A DNA stretch of 64,000 bases from Thereva unica (taxonomy: Eukaryota; Arthropoda; Insecta; Diptera; Therevidae), in NCBI GenBank assembly GCA_949987705.1, contig CATLJY010000178.1, positions 62,001 through 126,000 on the forward strand, written 5' to 3'. Both the position numbers and the translations under genes were made by a program. This document shows positions 42,649 to 53,337 of the stretch, piece after piece. How positions within the stretch are numbered: the stretch's first letter is position 1; every line of letters begins with the position of its first letter. Below the pieces are notes generated by a model, which was not told the origin of the DNA, did no database searches, and worked only from the letters and a program-made list of their open reading frames with translations.

Positions 42649-42985
42649 TTCTTTTACAACATAACAGCATTCGAGTACGCGAACACACTTTTTATTTAAA
42701 CACGGCATAGTCTTTACTCATGGGCAATTGTATTTAGCAGCCAGTAGAGTGTAATACAATAAAATGTAATATGTGACATTAGGAAATAATAAAAGTTGGT
42801 TTTTTGGCATTGCTTCCAACTATAAAAAATTTGTTTCATTTTTCAATTTTGTTTTATTCTTCTCGAAAAATTTTGTTATTGAAGACTTATAGACTTAGAA
42901 AATGGTGCTCGAATATCGTGTGATGGGTTCTACCAGTAAGTTTTAATGTATAAAGCCATCAGAATACGTAGAAATATTTTTTTTT

Positions 42986-43800
42986 GCCTAAAACTGTAAT
43001 TTTTTCCTTGGGTGAAATAATTGTTTAAACAAATTTTTTCACATCTGAAACTGTTACCTGAAGTTCCCTTATAATATATTACATTAAATTTACAGTTTTG
43101 CGCCACTCTTAAAGCTTTATGTCAAAGAGAGATAAAGAATTAGCGAAGTTTACGGAAAAATCGATATTTGAAAAAGGATGTTTTTGGTTTTTCGAATTTT
43201 TCTCGATGTTTTTCTATTGTGACACTATCATTTTTTTACACCATCTTAAAGTAGAGGATTCAACGAAAAAAAACCCGTCTTCAAAATTTTCAAAATCAAA
43301 AATTCGTTCGCCAACTTTTTTGATTGAAAATGGGGCCTTTTTTTTAAATTAAGGTCATAAAAACAAAACTACACAACCAATCGCTTTGAAAAAAATAGGG
43401 CCTTTTCGAAACATGAAAATCTACATTTTCCTCAAATTTCATTAAAATTGGATCATTTTTGTGAAAGATAAAAATGATAAACGAAAAACTCGGTTTTTGA
43501 CGTTTTCTCCATTTTTTGAGGTTATGTCGAAAAATGGTTTGAACAAAAGCTCTAGATCTTTTAATTATCTACAACGTTTACATTTAACGTTTTTCGATAG
43601 GAGGTCTACTTTGCTCAGAAATCGCAAAAAAACACGTTTAACCCCCTAAAACTCACATTTTGGCTCCCCCGCCCCCTTTCCGGTCATCTGCTGCGGTGCT
43701 CTCGATTTTTCCTTGTTTAAGTAGCATTTATCCTAAATTTTCCCACCTTCCATATACTGCTAAGAATTTTTTTTTCTCAAAAATTATCTGCACTGGTCTA
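42986..43800 (-). repeat. Right long terminal inverted repeat
   Basis: Mirror of the left arm with only scattered differences (for instance tttgctcagaaatc against gatttctgagaaaag). The arms differ by about 19 bases in length, mostly near the outer ends. Confidence 0.93.
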
Positions 43801-43803
43801 TAC

Positions 43804-44435
43804 GTCAACTATGAGTAAGCTCTAGCCTTCTCACACCTGATATGCGTAAAATACTTGTGATAGCTCTAATTATGCCCCACTTTAGGTATGACAGTCTAAT
43901 TTTCCCCAAACTGGATTCGGTGTGTATGTGTACGAGAGTATCTATAGGCTAAGACAGCGTGATCATATTACACCATATGCATCCAGCTTATTGGGTCTTA
44001 CTTTTGCAAACCATCGCTCGTACCACGAATTAAAATTTATTTTTAAGCTTATGAATAAAATGTGTCCACGTTATTTGTTTGAGAAACTACGTTTGTTACA
44101 ATCCAATAGGCAGATAACATCATTGATTCCTAGGTGTAACTCGTCATTTGGTGATCGTTCTTACTTTGTCCCAGTTGCATGTAAATAGAATGCCTTGCCC
44201 TGGGGTATTCGGAGTGCGACCGCTAGCCGAACTTGCAGTAACATTTTAAAAGACCATGATAGTTGATTCTTTCTTTCTTTCTTTTCACTCTTTCTCTTTC
44301 TTTCTCTCTTATCTTCTCCTCTCATTCTTTTCTCTTTTATCAATTGTTTAAATATTTTTTATTTCCTCTGCTTTTATGTACAGTTAAGATGTGTAATTGT
44401 GCTATACCAATAAATGTTATTATTATTATTATCTT
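43804..44435 (+). pseudogene. CR1-like RT, third part and 3' UTR
   Basis: Picks up after the insertion with SSSLLTPDMRKILVIALIMP and FRYDSLIFPKLDSV, then, frameshifted, HITPYASSLLGL, SYHELKFIFKLMNKMCPRYL and SSFGDRSYFVPVACK. The Pyrimidine-rich 3' UTR (44250-44340, many ttctttc) ends at aataaatgttattatta. Confidence 0.75.
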
Positions 44436-44511
44436 CTTAAATATATAAGATACTGTCTAACTAAAGTAGAATTAAAACTGTCTTGTTTTTTTTAATGTTT
44501 TATTTATGTTG

Positions 44512-44768
44512 TTAACTTCGCAGTTTATAGGGAAGTAATTGTAATCGGTCCGAAAATCGAAATCAAAATTTTCAACAGATTTTCATTTTTCAAGGTCCCA
44601 ATAGCATTTTCAGAAAAAAATTGAGAAAAAGTATGTGTGTGTGCGTACGTAGGTGGTCAATTCTGTCTGCATGATATCGCGCGAAACATAAAAGATATCG
44701 ACTGAAGTGTCATTCGAAGCGTATTAAAGGAAATATGATCTAAAAAAATCATATAATTCGGCCAAGCC
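44512..44768 (+). repeat. 145-bp-period repeat family, copy at 44.5 kb
   Basis: Begins aacttcgcagtttataggga, then cgaaaatcgaaatcaaaatt, tcatttttcaaggtccc and catgatatcgcgcgaaac. This is the plus orientation of the family seen at 53.3-56.8 and 62.3-62.8 kb. It ends where the RTE copy 2 starts. Confidence 0.8.
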
Positions 44769-45078
44769 GTTGCCAATGGTAAAGCAGCTCGAAAAGAAGG
44801 CATCTCGCCAGAATTGTTGAAAGCCGATTCAAGCCTCATAGCATATGCGCTTCAGCCAATCCTGGAAATAGCACGGAACACCTGTACCTTTCCGGAGGAT
44901 TGGACGGACATAGTCAAAATACCAAAAAAGGGGGATCTAACAATATGCGAGAGACAGTAGACCGAACGCTTAGGAGGCAGCAGGCCGGATTCAGGAAGGG
45001 CCGCTCATGTATTGATCATATTTACACCTTGAGAATAATAATGGAAGAGTCTACTGAATTCCGATCCCCCCTTTTAGT

Positions 45079-45963
45079 CCAGTCAAATTAGAGGTTTGAC
45101 TGGAAGATAATTCGGAAGTTGCTGAAAATTGGAACAGCCCTTAAAAACATTAATATACATAAGCTGTAGAGACTGCCACGCGATTGGACGACTGCAAACT
45201 TTTTTATTCAAGGTCAAAGGGTCAAAATATCAGTTTTTTGCAAATATATGCTAAACCGTACGTCTTATCACAAAATTGTGTAGATTAGGCGATTATCTAC
45301 AAAAAAATATATTATACATTTTCTCGTAGGAATTGCCATTTCTGAGATATTGTCGTTTTAATAAGTTAAAATACTCATATTCTATCATTCCCGACTTATA
45401 AAGGTCATCAGAAATTTAATAAATCCTTTGTTGGAGTACGCGCCTAATATTTTCAGGGGTGATTCCTGGATATCTTTGGAGAAAAAAATTGTTCTACAGA
45501 GGGCGACTATCTCCACTATCCACTAAGATACAGGGTGATTAGGGAAAAAATTTTGTTTTTTTTAAATTTACTGAAATTTGAATAACTCCTAAAGTAATTA
45601 TCATAAACTAGCCTAATTAGGCTCATCTTTTAGGTAAATGTGTATTCTTTTATTTGGTATAAAGCACAGCAACCTGAGTGACTCCGTTCAAAAAATATAT
45701 TGGCTCAAACCAATGCTTTGCATCTAAACCTGCAGATTTCTTCGTTTTTCTCAGAAAATTCGTTACTAACAGTACATTTTTTTTTTGGTTTTCTGATGCA
45801 CCAAACTATTACCTACAATATTTTCATACACAATAAGTGTTTATTTTGGGTGGTTTTGTAGGTAGTAGTAGTAGTAGTAGTTTTATCGTGAACAATTAAA
45901 AAGTTACTCGTCTTTCAACTGCGGCATAGTAGCATTGGTTTGAGCCTACATATTTTTTGAGGT
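45079..45963. mobile_element. Insertion/replacement inside RTE copy 2
   Basis: Begins with a perfect 9-bp stem hairpin, ccagtcaaa...tttgactgg at 45080-45104. Its right third, about 45688-45961, is an inverted pair: tggctcaaaccaatgct at 45701 facing agcattggtttgagcc at 45930, followed on both sides by gttca and aaaaaatat words. A (gta)6 tract is at 45860. Non-coding. Whether this is one element or two is unclear. Confidence 0.45.
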
Positions 45964-46540
45964 GAACAGGCGGCATACAATGGGGTTTGCTAGATCGCCT
46001 TAATTATCTCGACTACGTAAATGATATCTGTTTGCTGGCCCACATACACCAGGACCTCAAAAATATGTTAAACAATTTGGCAACAGAAAGTAGTCCAGCA
46101 GGTTTAAGGCTAAATCCGACTAAAACTAAAGAAATGCGGGAAATGCAAACACCATCGAACTGACTGCGCTGAATAACCGTGACGTGGAACTGGTCAATAA
46201 ATTCTGTTACTTCGGTAGTATTATTACCGAAAATGGCGGTTCAGAAGAAGATGTCAGTTCCAGAATAAATAAAGCACGAGGCGCATACATATGTATGCCT
46301 GTTCCGCATATGGAGATCAACGGAGATCTCAACTAACACAAAATTGCGGCTGTTCAACTCCAAGTAATTTTGTATGGTTGCGAAACATGGAAAGTCACCC
46401 AATCCATCTCAGGGCGCCTACAAGTGTTCATCAACAAATGCCTGCATCGTATCCTAAAAATCCGTTGGCAGGATAGAATTTCAAACGAAGAACTATGGCG
46501 CCGTGCCGGCCAAGAAAGGATAGACGACCAAATCATCAAA

Positions 46541-46612
46541 TCAAATCAAACATCTCGAATTTTTCAAACCTTGGATCAGAACTTCTGTAAGCTTACAGGT
46601 CCTAATGGGTTA
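46541..46612 (+). repeat. Scrap of CCCAGTAGG MITE end
   Basis: cttctgtaagcttacaggtc then ctaatggg matches the terminus ...taagcttaccggtcctactggg of the 57-kb copy with two changes. The preceding word tttttcaaaccttggatcag is shared, inverted, with 53827 and 55918. Confidence 0.6.
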
Positions 46613-46800
46613 TTAATATAGATAGATAGATAGATATAGATTAATCCTAAGCCGATTGGTACTAGTCGCTATTTTAATTCTGTACTAGCCGGCAATTGAG
46701 AGATTTGTATATGAAATGTATATGATTTAAAAAGCTGTCGACTAACGGGAAGTATTTTGCACGACAAGCATTTGGTAAGTTTCGAATATTTTTAGACCAA

Positions 46801-47110
46801 GGGGTCAATTCTGGTTCGGTGTAGTGAAAACGTGTAAACCACTTTACACGTTTACACCTTTGTTTGCGATTTTTACATCGTACAAACCACTGTCAAAAAC
46901 TTTGCATGGTTAAAAATTAAAAAAGTCGTGAAAAGGTTACACTTTAGATATGTACCTAATTGATTTGATAAACTGACACTTGCCAGTTTAAAATTCAATT
47001 CAATTTTTCACGAATTCAACGAGAATCGCTTTTTCAGGTTCAGTGCAGTGAACGTTAAGTGTAAACTTTTTTTTTCACGTTTTCACTTCACCGAACCAGA
47101 ATTGACTCCC
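46801..47110. mobile_element. MITE with GGGGTCAATTCTGG ends
   Basis: ggggtcaattctggttcggt at 46801 and its complement ...accgaaccagaattgactccc ending at 47110 form inverted repeats of about 38 bases (gtgaaaacgtg inside both). About 310 bp, non-coding. Target duplication not evident. Confidence 0.75.
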
Positions 47111-48499
47111 AGATTGACTTGATATAAAGCCAATTTTATCCAAATAAATTAAGTTTGCACCTCTTTCCAATAATATTATTAGATTTGATTAGAACTCAAA
47201 AATAATTCTTACAGTATAACTCGTTCGGTCGTAACAGCCCACTTCTCTGTTTGTTCCCGATACCCTAGTGCTTTTTACTAGTTTTAGCGTATTATTATAA
47301 AACTTTACCTATATGTAAACATTGTTCAATTGTGTTACCCTCACCCTTTCAAGCTTAAAACACAAGATTGGGCTCTATTTAATTTCGAATCAAATAGCAT
47401 TAACAAATCAGATGGCTAAATTTTAATGCCTCTGAAGAAATGGTGTAAGCTTCCCGTACAATTGCCCGTGGAAAAACGGAAAATTCAAAACTCTCCATTC
47501 CTTTGATCCTTTAAACTCTTAAAATCCCGCATTTCCCTGTATCGTAATTGAATTGTATCCGAGATCTTTCTCATAAATTGAATTTCAAGGAGATTTCATA
47601 ATTTCCTAAGTGTCTTAGATTAGGATCTCCAGATGAGATATCCTTTCTGAGTCAAAGAAGCCCAAAAGATAATTCGATGGAAATTGGTTTCAGTCAGAGT
47701 CTTCAAAATAAACAAGGCACTAAAGGTGGGAGTTCCATTATTAATGTATATAAGGGTTAAAGTGAGATTTCTGTTCCTGTTTCTTCTCCTGAAGGGTTCT
47801 ATTTTGCAAATTCTGCTTTTCTGGTTAACCCGAAGGGTTATCAAAATTTTGTTATGCATGAGTAATAGAATATAGGTTTTTAGGTATTGGTAAACAAAAT
47901 CCACAAGCATTTAAATTTTAATATTCATTATTGTACACCATCTTATTCTTAAATGGAAAACTTTTGATATGACGTTTGTTTTAATCTTACGACCCTTTTT
48001 GAAACTTTAAAAATATTTCTATTATTCATGGAAGTTTCAATGAGAAAATCGATAACATATGTAAAATTAAAGTTAAACATTTTTTAATCAAAAATGAAAG
48101 ATTCCGATAAATAGTTAGGAGCTGTAGACTTTCTTTCTACTGGCTTACAATGAAGGCGAAAACGAAAATTTGCAAATAAATTGATTTTCTCTCTAAATTA
48201 AAGTAAATGAAAATATAGTCGGTTTTATCTTCATGAATAAAAGCTTAACTTTCTATTCATTTTTGGTACCTAAGAGACATTTGGTTGTCGATTGTAGAAA
48301 ATTTAAAAAATATTGGAATTATAGACAGATAAAGTTATTTTTTTTATATTAACCATGTTATTTCGATTCAGTTCTAAGCACATCATTCACATTTTTGAGT
48401 GTTTATCTGGAACCCAGGCGCCTCGCTGTACCAAGCCAAGACTAGTTTGCGTTTATTTTTCAGTTGATATGATATTAGTTTTAATACTTAGTAGAAGAG
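47111..48499. other. No recognised gene, 1.4 kb
   Basis: AT-rich. A 96-codon minus-strand frame at 47620-47910 shows no motif and low-complexity RNRNLTLTL wording. Confidence 0.5.
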
Positions 48500-49740
48500 T
48501 TATGTTAGGTTAAATATGGCTGAACTGCCGGTGCACAGCCCAAACACTTAGGTCAAAGGGATAGGCCCATTGTGATGCCATAATCATCCCATGTTAACCT
48601 GATGTTAAAGTGCCATTTCTTCGCTAAACCACCTCAAGAACGTAATGAATCTTCTTAGTTGTGGGATCCCAAACTTCGAGATTTCCGCAAGCATGCTTAG
48701 GAAGAGTTCACCAAAAGTGGTAAGTCTCCTTCTGATTAGGGCTGGACAGGGACAAAGAAGGTGTTTTACACTTTTCCCCTCGTCCAGATTCTTACAGCTT
48801 CTGCAGAAATCGTAGGTCTCGAGACCTAAGCGGGCCGCATGCGTTCTCTTTTGTAACTGAGAGCTCTCGTCTACCGAGGCTCACCACTTGTCCGCCTAAG
48901 ATCGTACGACGGCCAAGTCACTTTGGCCAAGGTACATTTGTTAAGATCTATCCAATGCTTCTCGGCTAGTTTTTTTTATGTGGAAGACTAGAGGCTCAGG
49001 AAAGGCCTGTTATACAGTCGACAATCTATTTGCTTCATATAGAGTGCAATGTCGAACAGCAGCTCTAGTCGGGAAGGAAGGCACTGCCACAATCTAGCCG
49101 CGATATTTTTTATTCCACCTATTCACAACCATTACTATCATGACTCTGACATCGGGGCATCGAGAAACAACTCGCTGGAGCCTTAAACCTCCTGAAACGA
49201 GTTGAATTTCATCAATCAACCGATTATATGCGCGCTTTGGTGGAGCGAAGAAGGACTAAGGAAGGCAGGAATCAGGAATGTAAAGAGGGAAGAAGAAAGA
49301 ATTAGAGTTATGTTGGTGGGAAAGTGCCAAAGACAGTGGGTAGCCGGGGTTCGAGCCCGGGACTTTTGGGATGGAAGCCAGAAGCTTTACTCACTAGGCT
49401 ACGAGGCGCCCGAGTGCATTGTAAGCTGTTTGCTGGTTTGCATCGGAGTTTAAAAGTGGCCTAAGGCGTACCAGCCCTTTCCTTTCCAGGAAGGAGAGTG
49501 GCGATATTGACGCTCCTAGCCAGTTCGTCAGCTTTACGGTTTCCCTTTATATTTCGGTGACCGGGCACCCATTCGAGGAGAGTCCTAAACTGATGAACTA
49601 TCTCGTTAAGAGATCTGCAGTGATCAGAGATAGTTTTGGAGGTATTAGAGCAAGAGCGCAGGGCCTTCAGAGCCGCCTGACTATCTGAGAAGATGTAGAC
49701 TGTTCCGTTACTGTCGGCTTGCTGGTTGATTTACTGAGTG
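48500..49740 (-). pseudogene. LINE 3' part with RNase H, antisense
   Basis: On the minus strand, AVQEAFTQ, then VYIFSDSQAALKALRSCSN carries the RNase H Asp and LLEWVPGHRNIKGNRKADEL the PGH...GN..AD.LA block (about 49500-49740). Between 49190 and 48500 comes a cysteine-rich tail-like region with decayed C...C...H words. A SINE is inserted at about 49210-49413. It belongs to the same general I/R1/LOA type as 22720-25865 but to a different family. RT is missing. Confidence 0.7.
49210..49413 (-). mobile_element. tRNA-derived SINE
   Basis: Reading leftwards from 49413: ggcgcctcg, an A-box-like tagcctagtgag (49401-49390), and a B-box-like ggctcgaacccc (49357-49346) set in a T-arm with a perfect 5-bp stem (ccggg/cccgg). 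The acceptor stem does not pair, so it is not a working tRNA. The body to about 49210 is purine-poor on this strand (cctgattcctgcc). Pol III internal promoter boxes are the basis for the call. Confidence 0.65.
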
Positions 49741-49741
49741 A

Positions 49742-49881
49742 AAGCTTCTTGAACAGCGGTTGTTGTTCTTCCAATGATGTCAATGTCGTCTGCATAAGCC
49801 AGTAATTGGGTGGACTTGTGAAGAATTGTGCCTCTTGAAAATATGCCCGAATCTCGGATCACTTTCTCCAACGCCAGGTTG
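49742..49881 (-). pseudogene. LINE RT active-site fragment
   Basis: The minus strand reads NLALEKVIRDSG, RGTILHKSTQLLAYADDIDI and IGRT, which contains the YADD motif. It continues the RT fragment at 52240-52880, from which it is separated by a 2.3-kb element. Confidence 0.8.
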
Positions 49882-49939
49882 TAAAATCCCCAAAACCTGG
49901 ACAAAATTAATTTACTACCGTAAGAAAAATTATTTTTTT

Positions 49940-50300
49940 ATGAAAATCGGTATATGGGGGTTTTCGAGGTCGCTGAGCAATAATCCGTTATCTGATTTTC
50001 AAAAAACAAAATGGCGGATCCAATATGGCGACCAACTTTATGAAAAATTAAGCAAATGTGATGAAAATTGGTATATGAGGGTTTTCAGGGGCACTGAGTA
50101 AGAACTCGTTATCAGATTTTGAAAAGAAAGAAAAAAAAACAAAATGGCGCATCCAATATGGCGACCAACTTTGTTCATATTTAATTGAATTGAATGAAAT
50201 TATGCAATAATGGCTGTTCGGAGTCGCTAATTATTAATCCGTCATTAGATTTTTACTAAACAAAATAGTGGATCCAATATGGCGGCCAATTTTGTTTTTT
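49940..50300. repeat. Three diverged tandem units with caaaatggcggatccaatat
   Basis: The word aaacaaaatggcggatccaa then tatggcgaccaactttg recurs at about 50005, 50138 and 50260, each preceded by a tgaaaatcggtatatggggg-like block. Unit length varies around 120-135 bases. Confidence 0.75.
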
Positions 50301-51149
50301 TGAATTAAATGAAAATCTGTAATAAGGACGTTTTGTGGTTGCTCAGTAATACTTTTTAACGAAAATGTACTAGAATTGTTAATGAAAATAATTTTTTTTT
50401 ATTTAATTTAACAATTACACAGGACCACAAAAAAATGAAAGGTTCCTTAGACCAGACTACGTGGATTATATGTTTTTTGGGTCGCTGAAACCGAATCCAA
50501 AGCCAGTTTTTCTCTATCACGTCAAGATTTTTCATAACCTAAAAATTAAGCCCAAGACTTAGCAACTCGTGGAATCTTTAACCACCGGAAATTCTGGTCA
50601 CCGAAAATTCCTTGATTCCATAACCTTTTGACTTCAAAAACCCAAAAACTCGAAACTTTATCACCACATAACCTCAAAACCCGACCCGAAACAATGACAC
50701 GTATCTCTTTCGTTAGAAAATCGCAGAAAATGAACCCTTAATTAAAGAATTGTAAGCCTTATTTCGTTCAAGCCTGATAACTTTCAAACCCCTCAACCCT
50801 ATACCCCGTTAACACGAAAACCCTATAACTCCGTAACCATGTAACCTTAAAACCCGACGAAAAAGAGGTACATGCATCTCTGACGTCAGAAAATCGCAGT
50901 AAATTAGATGTTGATCAATGTTTCAAGTTCAAATACATTAGGATTTATTTGTTGCAAAGATTTGTTATAAATACTTTGTTATAAAGATGAAAAAAAGTTA
51001 ATATATAGCGCCTGAATAGGACGTTCAAAACTATACGTTCAGCAAATATGTAGTATATCGTGAATTTTTCTATTTCATGTTAAGGGTTGCCATTGCCGGA
51101 ACTGCGACCTACAGCTGCAATCAGCCACCAGACCTATTTTTTTTTAGAT
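50301..51149. other. No recognised gene
   Basis: Non-coding; a stretch at 50570-50900 repeats short blocks of the type cataaccttttgac and aaaacccgacc. Confidence 0.45.
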
Positions 51150-51700
51150 GGTAGCTAAGCGAACAGTGGCCTGTCAAGAGCTCTGGTATTATTTTTAGCT
51201 CCCACCTGTTAGGATGTTAAAGTTTGTCCGCTTTAGCTTTATCGATTTGGATGAATCTTTTAGCTTGGCGATCACCCTGGGTGTTTGTCCAGCTATGAAG
51301 AAACAGCTGGTCGACCCAATTTTTGATGACCGTTCTAACGTGGTAGCTTGCAAAGCTACAGAAAGGTTCCGGACCGATAGGTGATGAGTTTGCCCCTACT
51401 CTAGCCAGGCTGTCGGCAATTTCATTACCAATGTGACCTTCGTGGCCCGGAATCCACATCAGCGTGACACTGTTGTTCCTGCTGAGGAGTTTCAGAGATC
51501 GGGGACAATCCAGGACAGTCTTTAATGACACCCTGTGAGATTTAATGGCCAGCAATGCAGCTTAACTGTCGAAGAAAATAACAATGTTAGAGCTATTTGG
51601 AGCTCTATTAATACAAGCCTGAGCAGACACCTGGATGGTAAGTACCTCGGCCTGAAACACAGTGGGGCTAGTGCCCAGAGCCATGGATATTTTGGTCTAT
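51150..51700 (-). pseudogene. LINE RNase H fragment
   Basis: TVFQAEVLTIQ, then IVIFFDS with TAA in place of the Gln of the SDSQAAL motif, then LLAIKSHRVSLKTVLDC, VTLMWIPGHEGHIGNEIADS and LARVGANSSPIGPEPF. This is a well-kept R1/I-type RNase H (PGH.G..GNE.AD.LA) with a C-terminal extension. It lies inside the inverted-repeat element 49882-52225, and no RT is joined to it. Confidence 0.8.
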
Positions 51701-52225
51701 TGTGGATAGAATGACATGGAGCAAGCAGGAGCAGCTGAATTTTTTATATGTTTTGCAAAGATGATTAGTAAACAATTACATGCGTATTTCGTAGTGGAAG
51801 TCGGTGGAAGTTTGTACTTAGCCATCAATTTATAAACCGAATCGTTAATCAAATCACCACAATTTACTACATATTTGACCATAAATAAACAATACAATTA
51901 TTTATGTCAGTCATTTCAATAACACAGTATAATTGTACTTACTCTTTGGAGAAGAAACCCTTTTAAAGAAAAGGAAACGGGCAAACGTACTGCAATCTAC
52001 ACGCAAAAACGTAACACGTGCTTTTGCTCCGAGAGAACGTGCTGTGTGTAGCGTGTTCGACACTCACTTTCCAAATGGAATACAAAAGAGATTTCGAACA
52101 TCTGCCTCTTGCCAAGAGCCTTGAAATACTCCAGGGGGACCACTATACCTAGCCCACGTGAAAAAAGTACCTAAATACTTATAAACTTTCGTTTTGGTAC
52201 TTTTGTCCAGGTTTTGGGGATTTTA

Positions 52226-52880
52226 GACCACTGTGCGTCCCCTTTTCAGAGTCCATTGTAGATGTTGATTGGTCCGGATAGTGTTCCGGATACCTTTACT
52301 TGACTTGTCACATTGGTTATGGTCAACCTACATAATCTTGTCAGTTTGTTGAGGATACCGAATTCTCTCATGGCTTTGTGGAGTTCTACTCTGGCTATGC
52401 TATCATAGCAAGTGAAGAGGTGTTGAATTGAGTTTTGAAACTCTAGACATTTTCCATAGTCTGCCTCAAGGTGACAATCTCATCAGGTGTTGATTTGCAT
52501 GGGCTGCAGCCTCACTGGCGGTACTCAACAACGTAATATCGCGATATTAGTGCACCCTGTGATATCTTGTTTTTATGTACCTGGCAGAGGATGCCTTTTC
52601 TCCAGTCTTCTGGCATCACTTCCTGCTCCCATACTTCCACAATTAATTCATGAATCGCTTGGTGTAATGTAAGTCCTCCATATTTAACCAGCTCTGCCTC
52701 CGATTCCTCAGCTAGCTCGCCATTTAGCAATTCATGAAAGAGTTCTTCGCATCGCTCCAAGATGCCTTTAGGATCGGTGATCAGACTCCCTTCTTTGTCC
52801 GTGCAGAAGCAGCACATCCTATTACAGCTGAAACTCATTTCAAGCGCATATATGTACTCGCGCATACTCATCAATATCAC
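52226..52880 (-). pseudogene. LINE reverse transcriptase fragment, antisense
   Basis: DPKGILERCEELFHELLNGE, LTLHQAIHELIVEVWEQEVM and PEDWRKGILCQVHKN are RT blocks 0-1 of an RTE/jockey-like element. After a gap, YDSIARVELHKAMREFGIL, VKVSGTLSGPINIYNGL give the part just before the QGD motif. The piece with KGD-N-RGI to QAGF-RG and the first catalytic Asp is missing. It continues across the inserted element into 49742-49881. Confidence 0.8.
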
Positions 52881-53337
52881 TTTCAGTAGTAGGTGAAGCT
52901 GAATTCTGTTAGAAGGAGGATTTTATTCGAGATACCTGATAATTTGGACTCCTTACCCTCCTCTATTCCACTCACTTTTCCGCTTATAGTGGACACACAA
53001 CTAACAACTCACTCATTCAACAAGCATTTCATTACGCTAAAACTCGACGTGTGCCTTGTTGCAGTTTTTCCCGGGTCAATGTTACTTGGCTCGTACTCTG
53101 CAGCATTCGCCAAGTCGCTCGTTTGGCTAGAAGGTAAAGGCTAAACAATCAAGTAAAAATTTTTTATAGGACTAGCTGGAACCCGATGCGCCCGATGCAA
53201 CCATCAATGTGGAGGATGGTGGTCATTCAGCTCTTCCCGCAGCATTATCCGTTGTAAAATATATGTATATGCTGGGCATTTTCGAGGTGACCTACCAAAT
53301 TAACTACAGTTGGATATCTCTTCTGAATGGCATATGA
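52881..53337. other. No gene; possible Helitron-like terminus
   Basis: The word ggactagctggaacccgatg at 53171 resembles the actagcaaaaaacccgcgtg start of the element at 39129. No matching second end was found. Confidence 0.35.

Larger units (their letters stand above)
41289..43803 (+). mobile_element. Long-inverted-repeat element with CXC ORF, TAC duplication
   Basis: Element 41292-43800 (2509 bp) has terminal inverted repeats of about 834 (41292-42125) and 815 (42986-43800) bases that are nearly identical; both start tagaccagtgcagata. TAC flanks it (41289-41291, 43801-43803) and its removal restores the LINE codons (CLRQL). The 860-bp centre has an ORF with a CXC cysteine-rich domain. No DDE transposase is visible. 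A 3-bp target is compatible with several superfamilies; I cannot assign it. Confidence 0.9.
38086..44435 (+). mobile_element. CR1-like LINE carrying two insertions
   Basis: Three collinear pieces of one LINE are found at 38086-39128, 41145-41291 and 43804-44435. The piece borders match when the inserts (39129-41138 and 41292-43800) are removed. The 3' end has a late aataaa and finishes in (TTA/ATT)n at 44413-44432, a CR1-type tail. The left end touches the 14-base duplication of the nest, so the nest may also lie inside this LINE, though nothing to the left of 28566 is convincingly LINE. Confidence 0.8.
44769..46640 (+). pseudogene. RTE-like LINE, second decayed copy
   Basis: Two collinear parts, 44769-45078 and 45964-46540, match the RTE at 31581-33474 with many changes. 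First part: the AAGKDGIPPE, FPEDWT and RQQAGFRKGRSCIDHI blocks, with a deletion of the WRGICLLS region. Second part: TGGIQWGLLDRLNYLDY, where the active site reads YVND instead of YADD, then the C-terminal IRWQDRISNEELWRRAGQER. A tail of (gata)n at 46619-46640 follows a foreign scrap. The piece 32363-32628 of the intact copy is replaced here by 885 unrelated bases. Confidence 0.85.
49882..52225. mobile_element. Inverted-repeat element splitting a LINE
   Basis: taaaatccccaaaacctggacaaaa at 49882 is repeated as its exact complement at 52201-52225. The element separates two parts of one LINE RT (GLRQGDA-like block at 52250 and NLALEKV at 49870), with a few codons lost. Inside are a three-unit repeat (49940-50300), non-coding sequence rich in short ccctataac-like words, and an antisense RNase H scrap. 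No transposase is evident and no target duplication was resolved. Confidence 0.75.

Noticed and set aside
41751..43352. Two identical 77-codon frames on opposite strands as a gene pair
   Set aside because: They are mirror images inside the long inverted repeats; codon content is AT-driven and there is no known motif.
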